Part shown: piece by piece, positions 52,232 to 61,271 of the stretch | How positions within the stretch are numbered: position 1 is the first letter of the stretch | How the letters are laid out: every line of letters starts with the position of its first letter | DNA from: Billgrantia aerodenitrificans | GTDB lineage: Bacteria > Pseudomonadota > Gammaproteobacteria > Pseudomonadales > Halomonadaceae | Assembly: GCF_021404405.1 (NCBI RefSeq) | Contig: NZ_JABFTV010000014.1 | Coordinates: forward strand, 42,218-106,217 | Length of the DNA stretch: 64,000 nucleotides | Direction: 5' to 3' | Program-made: the position numbers and the translations under genes | Notes under the pieces: model-generated | The model's database searches: none | Seen by the model: only the letters and a program-made list of their open reading frames with translations | What the model was told of the DNA's origin: nothing

Positions 52232-53596
52232 TTATCTCTTGCGCCCAAGCTGGGCATTCATGATATCGAACTGCTGGAACAGGTAATCGCTGACCTGATT
52301 CATGCTGGCGATCATGGCGTCGAGCTGACCGAACTGTACGCGGTAACGCTGTATGGTCTGCTCGATGCTACGTTCCATGCGCTCATGGCGCTCCTTGAGG
52401 CCGGTGATGCGTGACTCGAGCCCACGCTTGGCATTGTCAAGCAGCCCACGATCGCGCAACACTTGGTCCAGGGTCTCTCCCAGCTTGCCCGACAACCCGC
52501 CCGCCTTGTTCTCACCAGCAAAGAAACTGGCCAGCGCCTGAGGGTTTCCGGCAACCAGGCCGCTCATCTTCTCTTCATCGAGCTTAAGCGTGCCATCGCG
52601 CTGCAGGGTGATCCCTAGATCCGACAGCATGCGCAGTTCGCCTTGCTCAACTCCACCACTCAGCACGCCGCGCAGACGCGACTCTACGGTGCGCAGAGCA
52701 CCATCACCGAGCAGCTCACCAGCCGCACCGGTGTCGGCATTGAAACTGGTAAGTTCGCTGACGGTCTTGCGCAGATCGTTATAAGCCTTGACGAAACCAC
52801 TGATGCCCTCGCGTATCGCCAGAGTGTTGCGCTCGACTACCACGGTGACACTACCGTCCTCTTTGGTCTTCTCTTCCAGATCCAGCGTCACCCCCTGGAT
52901 AGCCCCTTCCACCTGGTTGGTCTGGCTGGTGATCTGGATGCCGTTGACGGTGAGCGACGCGTTCTGAGCATGGACCGTGATCTCGGCCCCGGCCCCCAGA
53001 TGGGCAGCTAACTCGCCGGAAAACTCCGCCGTGACCGCCGACTCGGTGCCGGTCTTGTTGGACGTGATCACCAGGCGATGAGGCTTGTCTTGACCATCAT
53101 TGACGATAGTCGCCGTGACACCCGACTTGCTGTCGTTGATTGCCTTACGAACATCCTCGAGCGAACTCTTGGCAGGGTCGATGGCGATCTCTTTCGACGT
53201 GCCGTTACCAAGCGTCAAGGTGATCTGCCCTGCGCCAAGCTTGGCCGTCCGACTCTCCACACCATTGGCGACGATACCCTGGGCGGTAGCCAGCTTATCG
53301 ACATTGACCGAGTAGCGCCCCGGCGGCGCATCCGATTTGGCCGCCGCCTTTACGCCACTGCCGACGACATTGCTCGAGACGTTCTGGAAGAACTTCGGAT
53401 CGTTAAGCTTGGCGGCTGCTTCCTGCAGCTTGGTCAGCGCGCTCTGCAGCTTGCCATAGGCCGATATCTTGGCCTGATGGTTCTTCTGCTGCAGCTTGAT
53501 CGGCTCGAGTTTCTTGCGCTCGGCCGCATTGAGCTGATCGAGCAAGCCGTTGAGATCCAGCCCGGAACCAATGCCAAGTGAGCTTATCGTCGTCAT
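52232..53596 (-). CDS. fliD: flagellar filament cap protein FliD
   Basis: The protein has 454 residues. The N-terminal coiled-coil region starts ISSLGIGSGLDLNGLLDQL. The middle is beta-rich (PPGRYSVNVDKLATAQGIVA, broken as PPGRYSVNVDKLA; SLTVNGIQI). The C-terminal coiled coil contains MERSIEQTIQRYRVQFGQLD and MNQVSDYLFQQF. FliD caps the filament and folds incoming flagellin. AAAGGAA lies 6 bases before the ATG and a strong sigma-28 promoter lies about 90 bases upstream, as expected for a late gene. Confidence 0.96.
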   Translation of the reverse strand: MTTISSLGIGSGLDLNGLLDQLNAAERKKLEPIKLQQKNHQAKISAYGKLQSALTKLQEAAAKLNDPKFFQNVSSNVVGSGVKAAAKSDAPPGRYSVNVDKLATAQGIVANGVESRTAKLGAGQITLTLGNGTSKEIAIDPAKSSLEDVRKAINDSKSGVTATIVNDGQDKPHRLVITSNKTGTESAVTAEFSGELAAHLGAGAEITVHAQNASLTVNGIQITSQTNQVEGAIQGVTLDLEEKTKEDGSVTVVVERNTLAIREGISGFVKAYNDLRKTVSELTSFNADTGAAGELLGDGALRTVESRLRGVLSGGVEQGELRMLSDLGITLQRDGTLKLDEEKMSGLVAGNPQALASFFAGENKAGGLSGKLGETLDQVLRDRGLLDNAKRGLESRITGLKERHERMERSIEQTIQRYRVQFGQLDAMIASMNQVSDYLFQQFDIMNAQLGRKR

Positions 53597-53682
53597 GACG
53601 CTTCCTTTTCCATGCAGCTATTCTGGCAGGCTTCGCGCCAAGGGTTCCGGTGAAAAGCCCGCGACCTAGGGGTTATTTCGCT

Positions 53683-53709
53683 ATATCGGCAGAAAATGGG
53701 CCAACTTTA
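53683..53709 (-). promoter_or_regulatory. sigma-28 promoter for fliD-fliS-fliT-fliK
   Basis: On the minus strand TAAAG (53709-53705), 14 bases, then GCCGATAT (53690-53683). The -35 is exact and the -10 matches seven of eight. It lies 87 bases before the fliD start. Confidence 0.88.
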
Positions 53710-53730
53710 GTCCTGCTGACGGGAGAATCG

Positions 53731-55422
53731 TCAGGTCGAAACAGGCACCTCCTCGACCATCTCGCCCAGGCGCGATTCGACATCACCGCGCAACACCTCG
53801 CCCATGGTCTCAGCGGGCGGAACCGCTTCGTCGGCCAGCTGTACCTGAAAGGGCTTGCCCTGCTGATCGAGGCGCTGGATCCAGCCCAGCGCACCGCCGG
53901 AGAAACGCACCAAGGAGCCGATCGGACGCAGCCCGAAGCGCTGCACGTAACGCTTTACCCAGCGCGGGTCGAACTGCTCAGGAGACTTGAGCAGGTGCCG
54001 ATAGACAGTATCGATACGCCAAGCCGGTCGGTCGGCACGGTTGCGGCGCATGGCATCCACCACATCGACGACCGCACTCATGCGCGCCAACTCGGAAAGT
54101 CCTTCACTCATGAGACGCTTAGGGTATCCGCTACCATCCAGTCGCTCGTTGGCGCTGACCACCACGGCGTGCAGCACCTTCTCCGACAGCCATTGGCAGC
54201 GCTCCATTCGCTGCATCAGCAGATCGACATGCTGCTTGAGCTGGGTATGCTCATCCGGCCCAAACGAACCGGCCGCAAGCAGGCCGGACGGCAGCAGCCC
54301 CTTACCCAAGTCATGAATCATCGCGCTCGCGGCAACGGCCTTGCGCACATCCCGCGGCACCGAACTCGTACCGGCCAGGGCCAGCATATGCACGGCCACT
54401 CCCAGTCCGTGACGCACCAATACCGGCTCCTGGCTCAGGCAGCGCGTCGCGAATAGCAGCGCCTCGATATCCTCCTCGGCCAGTTGGAGCAGCATGTCGG
54501 CATGCCGGGAGAGCTGTACCGGATCGACGTCGTCGCCCTGCTGCAGTTCCAGCAGTTGCGCATCCAGATAGCCTGCCACCCGCGCCAGGCGTCGCGCCAT
54601 GGGAGTGGGATAGGTCAACAAGTTACGCCTGCCTACCGCTGGCGAAGCACCGGAAGATTGGCTCTGGAACAGCATCGAGGGCAGTCGCCCTACGTCGGAT
54701 TCGTCGCTATAGCGTGATGATTCGCGCTCGATCTCACGAACGAAGAACCATAGCTTGCGCTCCTGTTCGGCACTGCAAGCGTGGAACTGAAACCCCACTC
54801 TCAAGGTCTGGCGGTCACTGTCCGCCACCTGATGGCGCGGGGCAGCCTGCACCATGAAGCGGCTACCATTGGGAAAGCACAGCTCGACCTCCACCAGAGC
54901 CGCTTCGGCCAGCAGAGCGGCAGCCGAAGAGGGCAGCTCCAGTTGACACCCCTGCTGCGAGAGATCCTTGAGGTCCCCCTGGACCGTAGCATCGCTCACT
55001 CCTTCACTGGCACGCAGGATGGCTCCCACTTCCATACCCAGCCGCAGCCGGGCACGGTAGGCCTCACGCCGCTGCAGCTCTTCCAGGTAGTGAGGATAAT
55101 CGCACTGACATTGCACCCGTCCTTGCAGGACCTCTACCTGCAGAGCCTTGAGTGCAGGCGTACGAATCATCTTTCCGTGTACCTGGCCCAACAGGCGAAA
55201 CCCGATACCCCGCTTCAGTTCCCCCACGATCTCACGCACCGCCGTGATGTCGATAAGCATCGATGCTGGTGGCGTCTGCTCCATGACCACGACCGGCATG
55301 GGGGCACTGCCTGGCTTGTCGAGCAGCAGTGAGGCACCGCCAGGCTGAATCATTTGATCCAGCAACACCTCGATCTCGCTCGGACTCCCCACCCGAATGA
55401 ATTCATCCCCTTGCTGCCCCAT
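53731..55422 (-). CDS. YcgR-like N-domain + PilZ + altered HD-GYP fusion protein
   Basis: The protein has 563 residues. Residues 1-115 resemble the YcgR N-terminal domain. PilZ follows with the c-di-GMP motifs RxxxR (Arg119, Arg123 in RREAYR) and DxSxxG (Asp153-Gly158, DLSQQG). An HD-GYP domain spans about 305-500. The HD pair is His370-Asp371 (MIHDLGKG), His398 is kept and the GYP loop is LDGSGYP at 428-434. The usual HHE before GYP reads Ala424-Asn425-Glu426, so two metal ligands are missing. It should bind c-di-GMP through PilZ; phosphodiesterase activity is doubtful. Its place next to fliD suggests a YcgR-like brake or c-di-GMP control of motility. No sigma-28 promoter is evident. Confidence 0.87.
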   Translation of the reverse strand: MGQQGDEFIRVGSPSEIEVLLDQMIQPGGASLLLDKPGSAPMPVVVMEQTPPASMLIDITAVREIVGELKRGIGFRLLGQVHGKMIRTPALKALQVEVLQGRVQCQCDYPHYLEELQRREAYRARLRLGMEVGAILRASEGVSDATVQGDLKDLSQQGCQLELPSSAAALLAEAALVEVELCFPNGSRFMVQAAPRHQVADSDRQTLRVGFQFHACSAEQERKLWFFVREIERESSRYSDESDVGRLPSMLFQSQSSGASPAVGRRNLLTYPTPMARRLARVAGYLDAQLLELQQGDDVDPVQLSRHADMLLQLAEEDIEALLFATRCLSQEPVLVRHGLGVAVHMLALAGTSSVPRDVRKAVAASAMIHDLGKGLLPSGLLAAGSFGPDEHTQLKQHVDLLMQRMERCQWLSEKVLHAVVVSANERLDGSGYPKRLMSEGLSELARMSAVVDVVDAMRRNRADRPAWRIDTVYRHLLKSPEQFDPRWVKRYVQRFGLRPIGSLVRFSGGALGWIQRLDQQGKPFQVQLADEAVPPAETMGEVLRGDVESRLGEMVEEVPVST

Positions 55423-55480
55423 CCTCGCCTCTCCACCCTTGGGTCACTGATATTTTTTGTCTTACGATTGTCGTTTCCGT

Positions 55481-58400
55481 CTACGAAAACCTGCTGGCCG
55501 GCAGTGCATCGCCCTCGCTAGTGACGGTCGGCTGTCCCAGGTAAGCACGCAACTTTTGCAGCGGCATGGGGCGGGCGAAGAAGAAGCCTTGGAACACATC
55601 GCAGCCATGCGCCGCCAGGAAGTCACGCTGCTCGGCATCTTCGATGCCTTCCGCCACCACGGCAAGCCCCAGATGGTGCGCCATGGAGATGATGCCCTGG
55701 ACGATCGCGCCATCATGACGGCTGGTGGCGATATCGCGTACGAAACTGCGGTCGATCTTGATCTTGCCGATCGGCAACTGTTTGAGATAGCTCAGGCTGG
55801 AGAAACCCGTGCCGAAGTCGTCGATGGAAACCTCGACGCCCATATCACGTAGGCGATGCAGCGTTTCGACGGCAGCGGCCGAGTCGGCCATCAGGATACC
55901 CTCGGTCAGCTCCAGCTCGAGATATTCCGGCGCAAGCCCGGTCTCGAGTAACGCCTGCTGCAGGTTGGACAAAAAATTTGGCCGCCGGAACTGCAGCGGC
56001 GAGAGGTTGACCGAAACGCGATACTGGCCATAACCCTCGGCCGCCAGCCGACACATGTCCCGACAGGCCTGACGCAATACCCATTCACTGATAGGACCGA
56101 TCTGACCGGTATCCTCGGCTAAGGGGATGAACAGGCCGGGAGAGAGATAACCCTTGACGGGGTGCTTCCAGCGCACCAGCGCCTCGACTCCGACCACATC
56201 GCCGCTATGGGCATCGAGCAGGGGCTGGTAATGGAGTTCGAAGTTCTCCGCCTCGATCGCCTCCTGCAGATCGTTGCGCAATGCCATCCGCGCGCTGACC
56301 TCATCGTTGATATCGCTGGTGAAGCACTCCCAGGCGTTTCGCCCCTTCTGCTTGGCCCGATACATGGCCATATCGGCCTGCTGGATGAGCTCGACCGGAT
56401 TCTCCAGCTCATCCTGCAAAAAGGCGATACCGACACTGGCACCGATGTAAAGCTCATGCTCGGCAACCCGGAACGGGCGTCGAATACATGTGAGCAATCG
56501 CTCCACCAGACGAATGGCACTCTCCTCACGAGCAAGCTCAGGCAGCAAAATGACGAATTCGTCACCCCCGAAGCGGGCCAGCGTATCGCCGGGATCCAGC
56601 TCGTCCGCCAGGCGCTGGGCAACCTGAATCAGCACCTGATCGCCCACTTCGTGACCGAGGCTGTCATTGATCGGCTTGAAATCGTCCAAGTCGACGAACA
56701 GCACCGCCAGGATGCGGCCATGGCGCTTGGCCAGCTGAACGTCATGCAGAAGGTGGTCTTCGAACAGAGAGCGATTGGCCAACCCCGTCAGCGCATCGTG
56801 GCTGGTATGGAAGGAGAGCTTCGCCTCATAGGACTTACGCTCGGAGATGTCATGCTGAATACCGACGAAATGCGTTACCGTGCCTTCTCCGTCTCGCACC
56901 GGGGCCAAGTAGAGATTGTTCCAGAAAGGCGTACCATCCTTACGGTAATTGCACAGCGTGACGTTGATCTCGCGCCGCTCGGCCAGCGCCTTGCCCATCG
57001 ATGCCACCGCTTCCGGATCCGTCTCACTGCCCTGAAGGAAGCTGCAGCTACGCCCCAGCACCTCGTCGCGTCCATAGCCGGTGATGCGCTCGAACGCCTC
57101 GTTGACGTAAATGACCGGCTTTCCCTCTGCCCTGGCATCAGCAATGACGATGCCGTTGATACTGGCCTCGACACTGCGCTGGAGAATACGCAGCTCCGTC
57201 TCTCGCCGATGCTGCTCGGTCATGTCCTTGGCAATACCGTAAAAGCCGATCACGCTACCATTGACGACGATGGGCAAATTGGTCACATCTAGATAGACGG
57301 CCCGCGCCTCGCGATGGTAAATGGTGGCGGAATAGCGGAAGGCCTCGCCCGGGTCCGCATTGCGGAACAAGGCTTGGATACGCGAACGATCCTCGGGCAA
57401 CACCAACACCGAATAATGGGAGCCGATGAGCTGCTCCATGGCGTAGCCCGTGATCTTGCTGCACGCAGCATTGACCGACGTAAAGTGTCCTGCCAGATCG
57501 AGCGAGAACACCGCATCGGGGTGATAGGTGAACAGCGAGCGGTAGCGCTGCTCGTTCTCCCTCAGCGCCTCACGGTTGCGTTCACGCTCCACCGCCAGGG
57601 ATACCAACTCGGCGGCCTCGACCACGCGGCGCCGGTCGCTTTTCCTGGGCTCGCCCGGCTCGCGATAATAGATGGCAAAGGTACCCAACACCTCCGAATT
57701 GCTGGCCCTCACGGGATATGACCAGCACGCCTTGAGACCGTGCTCGGCGGCGAGGGCATGAAACCCTCGCCAGTTGGGATCATGAGCGATATCGGCACAT
57801 ACTACGAAATCACGGATATACGCCGCCCGACCGCAGGCACCGTTCTTCGGTCCTATCGCGGTACCAGTGACCGCGTCGCAGTATGCTTGAGGCAAGCTGA
57901 TACTGTAGATTCGATCCAGATAAAGACGCGTCTCGTCGCACAGCATGATCGATACGATGCCACCAGGCACCTGCGCCTCGACAATGCGGCAAATGGCTCC
58001 GAGCGTTTCTTCCAACGGCTGATCGCGGGCAATCAAGGTTTGCACGCGCTGTTGAGCCCGCAGGTGCCGCTGAGTACGCGCCAGGGCCAGTGAACGGCGG
58101 CGGCTCAGATCGGCCATGGCCAGGCTGAATGCTAGCAGGTAGCTCAACACGAGCCCCGCCACCCCTACGCCCAAGGGGATTGCCTCGCCCAGACTGGACA
58201 TCGCGAAGGGACCATCGCCCTGAACCTTGACGCTCAAGGTGACTCCCCCGGGCAGTATCAAAAAGCCCTGCTGAAGCTCGGTCGCCACTTCGCCCGAGAC
58301 TCGATTGGCCACCATCAGGCTTCCCTGGCGTCGAACGGAGAGTGCAAGCGGCGTAGCAAGCGAATGGATTTCCTGTTCCAACAGCCGGCGCAGGTCAAGA

Positions 58401-59467
58401 ACGGCCATCAGCCGCCCCTCGGCAAGCTGACTCAGCGGTACTGACACCACAGCCAGCTCAGGACGAGCGGCATCGGGCAAGACCCAGCGTGGATACTCCC
58501 CGCCGACTGCCAACCAGTCGAGCAACCAGTCATGCTGCTCCAGCCAGTTGAGTAACTGGAACGACACTTCTCTTTCCCGCCCCCACTGAAACCGCTCGCT
58601 CTCACCATCCTGCCAGTAGAGCGATAGCAGGCTAGGCAGGTCACGGAAATAGGTATCGGCTTCGACCTGCCGAAACGAGGGCGGCGGCAATCCTCCGAAC
58701 TCAGCCCAGCGAGCTGCCATGCGTTGCAGCTCACGCTGATGCCTGTCCACCACGCGCTCTGCACTGACCTTGAAGTTATTGAACAACTCGGCTGCGTGCT
58801 GCTGTCTGGCATCGTACTGCTGCCAGGTGAGCGCGTACCAGGCGAGGCCGCTCGACAGGACCCCACCGGCCAATGCCATGACCACACTACGAATCAGCAC
58901 AGGAGAGACGGTAGGGTTGCGGGCCATCAGCACCATGGCGGTGCCCGTCAGCAAGGCAGGCAAGGCAGTAAATGGCGTGGCAAAGGCGGCGCCCCAAGGG
59001 CTAGGTATAAGCAAATCGGGTCTTAACCCAGCGACGATGCTAAGCCCACCGACCAGCACGATCCCCACGCCACCGAGCCACCAGGAGAGACGACCTCGCG
59101 CAGAGCCGATACCTGCCATGAGACAGATCGAAGCGATCAGTACTGCAATGCTGGTTGCAGGAGAAAGTGATATGTACTGCGGCAGCACCGCGACTCCCCC
59201 CGGCGGTAGCCAGGTCAGCGCGGGAGCGAACAGGCCGAACGGAAGTAACAGTGCTCCACAGCACTGTGCCATCTTGGTTCGACCCAGCAGCGTTGCCAGC
59301 AGACCGGCGCCCACCAGCAGCATGATGGGCAAACTGACCCAAGCCGGCTGCCACTCCACCGGAAGCTGCCAGCTCGCCAGGCCATTGATGCCTCCCATGA
59401 CCAGCAGCAGAAGCGGCACGAGTAGCAGCCAGGTATGCAACGCTACCTGCTGTGAATTGTTGGGCAT
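55481..59467 (-). CDS. multi-sensor GAF-PAS-LOV-like GGDEF-EAL cyclic-di-GMP protein
   Basis: The protein has 1328 residues from ATG 59467; a GTG frame start at 59539 lies upstream of the sigma-28 promoter and is excluded by it. Order: about eight TM segments (1-215), an extracytoplasmic CHASE-like region (220-430), TM near 445 and GAF (490-630). PAS (636-760) and a LOV-like PAS (765-885) follow, then GGDEF (RFGGDEF near 966) and EAL (VEALVRW near 1092, IDDFGTGFSSL, AEGIE). The LOV-like domain has Cys808 in GRSCSFLQG and NYRKDGTPFWN plus FVGIQHDI, close to flavin-binding LOV. The GGDEF lacks the RxxD inhibitory site. EAL residues look intact. It could both make and degrade c-di-GMP. Confidence 0.9.
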   Translation of the reverse strand: MPNNSQQVALHTWLLLVPLLLLVMGGINGLASWQLPVEWQPAWVSLPIMLLVGAGLLATLLGRTKMAQCCGALLLPFGLFAPALTWLPPGGVAVLPQYISLSPATSIAVLIASICLMAGIGSARGRLSWWLGGVGIVLVGGLSIVAGLRPDLLIPSPWGAAFATPFTALPALLTGTAMVLMARNPTVSPVLIRSVVMALAGGVLSSGLAWYALTWQQYDARQQHAAELFNNFKVSAERVVDRHQRELQRMAARWAEFGGLPPPSFRQVEADTYFRDLPSLLSLYWQDGESERFQWGREREVSFQLLNWLEQHDWLLDWLAVGGEYPRWVLPDAARPELAVVSVPLSQLAEGRLMAVLDLRRLLEQEIHSLATPLALSVRRQGSLMVANRVSGEVATELQQGFLILPGGVTLSVKVQGDGPFAMSSLGEAIPLGVGVAGLVLSYLLAFSLAMADLSRRRSLALARTQRHLRAQQRVQTLIARDQPLEETLGAICRIVEAQVPGGIVSIMLCDETRLYLDRIYSISLPQAYCDAVTGTAIGPKNGACGRAAYIRDFVVCADIAHDPNWRGFHALAAEHGLKACWSYPVRASNSEVLGTFAIYYREPGEPRKSDRRRVVEAAELVSLAVERERNREALRENEQRYRSLFTYHPDAVFSLDLAGHFTSVNAACSKITGYAMEQLIGSHYSVLVLPEDRSRIQALFRNADPGEAFRYSATIYHREARAVYLDVTNLPIVVNGSVIGFYGIAKDMTEQHRRETELRILQRSVEASINGIVIADARAEGKPVIYVNEAFERITGYGRDEVLGRSCSFLQGSETDPEAVASMGKALAERREINVTLCNYRKDGTPFWNNLYLAPVRDGEGTVTHFVGIQHDISERKSYEAKLSFHTSHDALTGLANRSLFEDHLLHDVQLAKRHGRILAVLFVDLDDFKPINDSLGHEVGDQVLIQVAQRLADELDPGDTLARFGGDEFVILLPELAREESAIRLVERLLTCIRRPFRVAEHELYIGASVGIAFLQDELENPVELIQQADMAMYRAKQKGRNAWECFTSDINDEVSARMALRNDLQEAIEAENFELHYQPLLDAHSGDVVGVEALVRWKHPVKGYLSPGLFIPLAEDTGQIGPISEWVLRQACRDMCRLAAEGYGQYRVSVNLSPLQFRRPNFLSNLQQALLETGLAPEYLELELTEGILMADSAAAVETLHRLRDMGVEVSIDDFGTGFSSLSYLKQLPIGKIKIDRSFVRDIATSRHDGAIVQGIISMAHHLGLAVVAEGIEDAEQRDFLAAHGCDVFQGFFFARPMPLQKLRAYLGQPTVTSEGDALPASRFS

Positions 59468-59501
59468 CAGGACCCCGCTAGACGACTCTCTATGAAATCG
59501 A

Positions 59502-59528
59502 ATATCGGCAGGTGGTCGAAAGACTTGA
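59502..59528 (-). promoter_or_regulatory. sigma-28 promoter for the LOV-like GGDEF-EAL gene
   Basis: On the minus strand TCAAG (59528-59524), 14 bases, then GCCGATAT (59509-59502). There is one mismatch per element and spacing is exact. It lies 35 bases before ATG 59467 and overlaps the last codons of the upstream cyclase gene. Confidence 0.75.
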
Positions 59529-59535
59529 GGGGGCG

Positions 59536-60759
59536 TCACTCTCCAATCAAAGGATCGTTAGCCCCCATGACCTGGTTGCGCCCCTCCCGTTTGGCCCGGT
59601 ACAGCGCCTCATCGGCACGTTTCAGCGCTTGCTGGGGCGGCTCGTCCTGCAGCAGCCGGGTCACACCGATGCTGGTGGTTACCGCTATGATCTTGCCGTC
59701 GTGGTCGGTGAATTCGCTCTTCTCCACGGCATAGCGAATGCGCTCGGCAACTTCCATCGCTCTAGCTTCACCGCTGCCCACCAGAATGATGACGAACTCC
59801 TCGCCACCATAGCGAGCAACACAATCGTGCCGACGCGTCTGCCTCACCAATAGGTCCGCGAACTGACACAGCACCCTATCGCCCGCCGAGTGCCCGTAGC
59901 TGTCGTTGATACGCTTGAAATGGTCGAGGTCCAGCATCAACAACGAACAGGGCACGTTACCGAAACTCCCCTGCCCCTCGGTTGCGCGCTGCCAGGTCTG
60001 CACTTTGCTCAGATGCACCTCGAGCGCCCCCCGGTTGAAGAGACCGGTCAGCGGGTCGTGGGTCGCCTGGCGATAGAGCCGTAACAGCAGGCTGAGCTGG
60101 AAATGGTTGGCCGCCAGGGACACTACCAACAGGGTCGCCAGTAACCAGAGGCTCTCTACCCCTTGTCCGCTCAGCCAACTGCCATCGGTCAGTTGCGCAA
60201 AGGCCAGTAGCCCCAGCATGGCGAGGCCGGCCCCCAAGGATTCCAACAGCGTGAAGGGAAACACGCTGAGTGCCGCTACCAGCAGGAAAGGAATGAAGCC
60301 ATAGCCAACCAGGTTTACCAACTGCTCCTGCGGTAGGATGACCAACACCAGCAAGTAGAAGGCCGCCGGGAGCGCCAGTAGCATGCCAGCGCTGAAACGA
60401 ATGCGCCGGATTCGCTCGCGGCTGAGATAGGCCAGCGCCAGCACCCCCACCAGTCCCAGCATCAGCATGACCCGTCCCAGCAACGTATAACGCAGAAGTT
60501 CGACCGGTAGTACCAAAGTGTCCACCACGATCCACAGTGGCGAAAGCAGCGCAAAGATGAGCCCTAGCGCCAGCACTCGGCTGCGCAGGTAGCGGGCATG
60601 AGCGAAGGCAAAGTCCCGTGTATGGTGGCGACTGCTCAGGGTATCGCGAAGAGCGCTCAGACCGACGAACAGCTCGTGGCCTACCTCGGGCGGTTCGGCC
60701 AGGGCGTCCAGGCCACGATTTTGGTACTCGCGGGGTTCCCGCGATTTGCTGGTAAACAT
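59536..60759 (-). CDS. membrane diguanylate cyclase (GGDEF)
   Basis: The protein has 407 residues from ATG 60759 (AAGGA 7 bases upstream); a frame to 60858 lacks support. Six hydrophobic segments (about 65-230) form a membrane sensor of unknown ligand. A GGDEF domain spans about 240-400 (QATHDPLTGLFNRGALEVHL, LLMLDLDHFKRINDSYGH, active site RYGGEEF). The product-inhibition site RRHD (RxxD) is five residues before GGEEF. It should convert two GTP into c-di-GMP. It lies just upstream of the GGDEF-EAL gene on the same strand; that gene has its own promoter inside the 3' end of this one. Confidence 0.93.
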   Translation of the reverse strand: MFTSKSREPREYQNRGLDALAEPPEVGHELFVGLSALRDTLSSRHHTRDFAFAHARYLRSRVLALGLIFALLSPLWIVVDTLVLPVELLRYTLLGRVMLMLGLVGVLALAYLSRERIRRIRFSAGMLLALPAAFYLLVLVILPQEQLVNLVGYGFIPFLLVAALSVFPFTLLESLGAGLAMLGLLAFAQLTDGSWLSGQGVESLWLLATLLVVSLAANHFQLSLLLRLYRQATHDPLTGLFNRGALEVHLSKVQTWQRATEGQGSFGNVPCSLLMLDLDHFKRINDSYGHSAGDRVLCQFADLLVRQTRRHDCVARYGGEEFVIILVGSGEARAMEVAERIRYAVEKSEFTDHDGKIIAVTTSIGVTRLLQDEPPQQALKRADEALYRAKREGRNQVMGANDPLIGE

Positions 60760-60902
60760 GATAGGGTCCTTGTACACGGCCACCCGAAGCTGGCCGATTG
60801 GCACGGACCAGGTTATATCAGAGCTCTTACAACCTAACGAGATGCCGAAGTTTGACATTCGACAAACAGAGCGAAGATTAAACGCTATTTCGATTGGAGC
60901 GG

Positions 60903-61124
60903 CTATCTCAGGCGGACAATCGCGCGAAAGCGACCTTCTGAGGAGAACGAGAGCCGAAAGGTGCCGTGTACACCGTCACGCGTCACCACGCGCCGCAGCG
61001 CTTCAGCGGGAAACACCACCCGGCGGCCATCGAGGCTATAGGCCAGCACCTGCCCTACCCGACCCTCATAGTGAGCCAGGCAAGCCTCGGCGGACAGGTC
61101 GATGACGACATCGATACTAGGCAT
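60903..61124 (-). CDS. DUF2835 family protein
   Basis: The protein has 73 residues from ATG 61124; a frame to 61235 has a poor extra N-terminus. The sequence fits the short DUF2835 family: an N-terminal strand and helix (VVIDLSAEACLAHYEGRVGQ), then GRRVVFPAEALRRVVTRDGVHGTFRL, quoted in part as RRVVFPAEALRRVVTRDG, and an Arg-rich end. The family is found in gammaproteobacteria and has no known function. The ribosome site is weak. It lies between the cyclase and the chemoreceptor on the same strand. Confidence 0.8.
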   Translation of the reverse strand: MPSIDVVIDLSAEACLAHYEGRVGQVLAYSLDGRRVVFPAEALRRVVTRDGVHGTFRLSFSSEGRFRAIVRLR

Positions 61125-61271
61125 GGGGAAAGGGCACCCGGCAGATCGGAACGCCACCAATAGTAACCGATTCCCGTCACCCGGAGCGCCATCACGGCGA
61201 GGCCGTTGAGCTTGCATGATGATGAGACTGGCCACCGCCGTGCAGTATAAGCTAAGCGGTGGCCATTCGTA

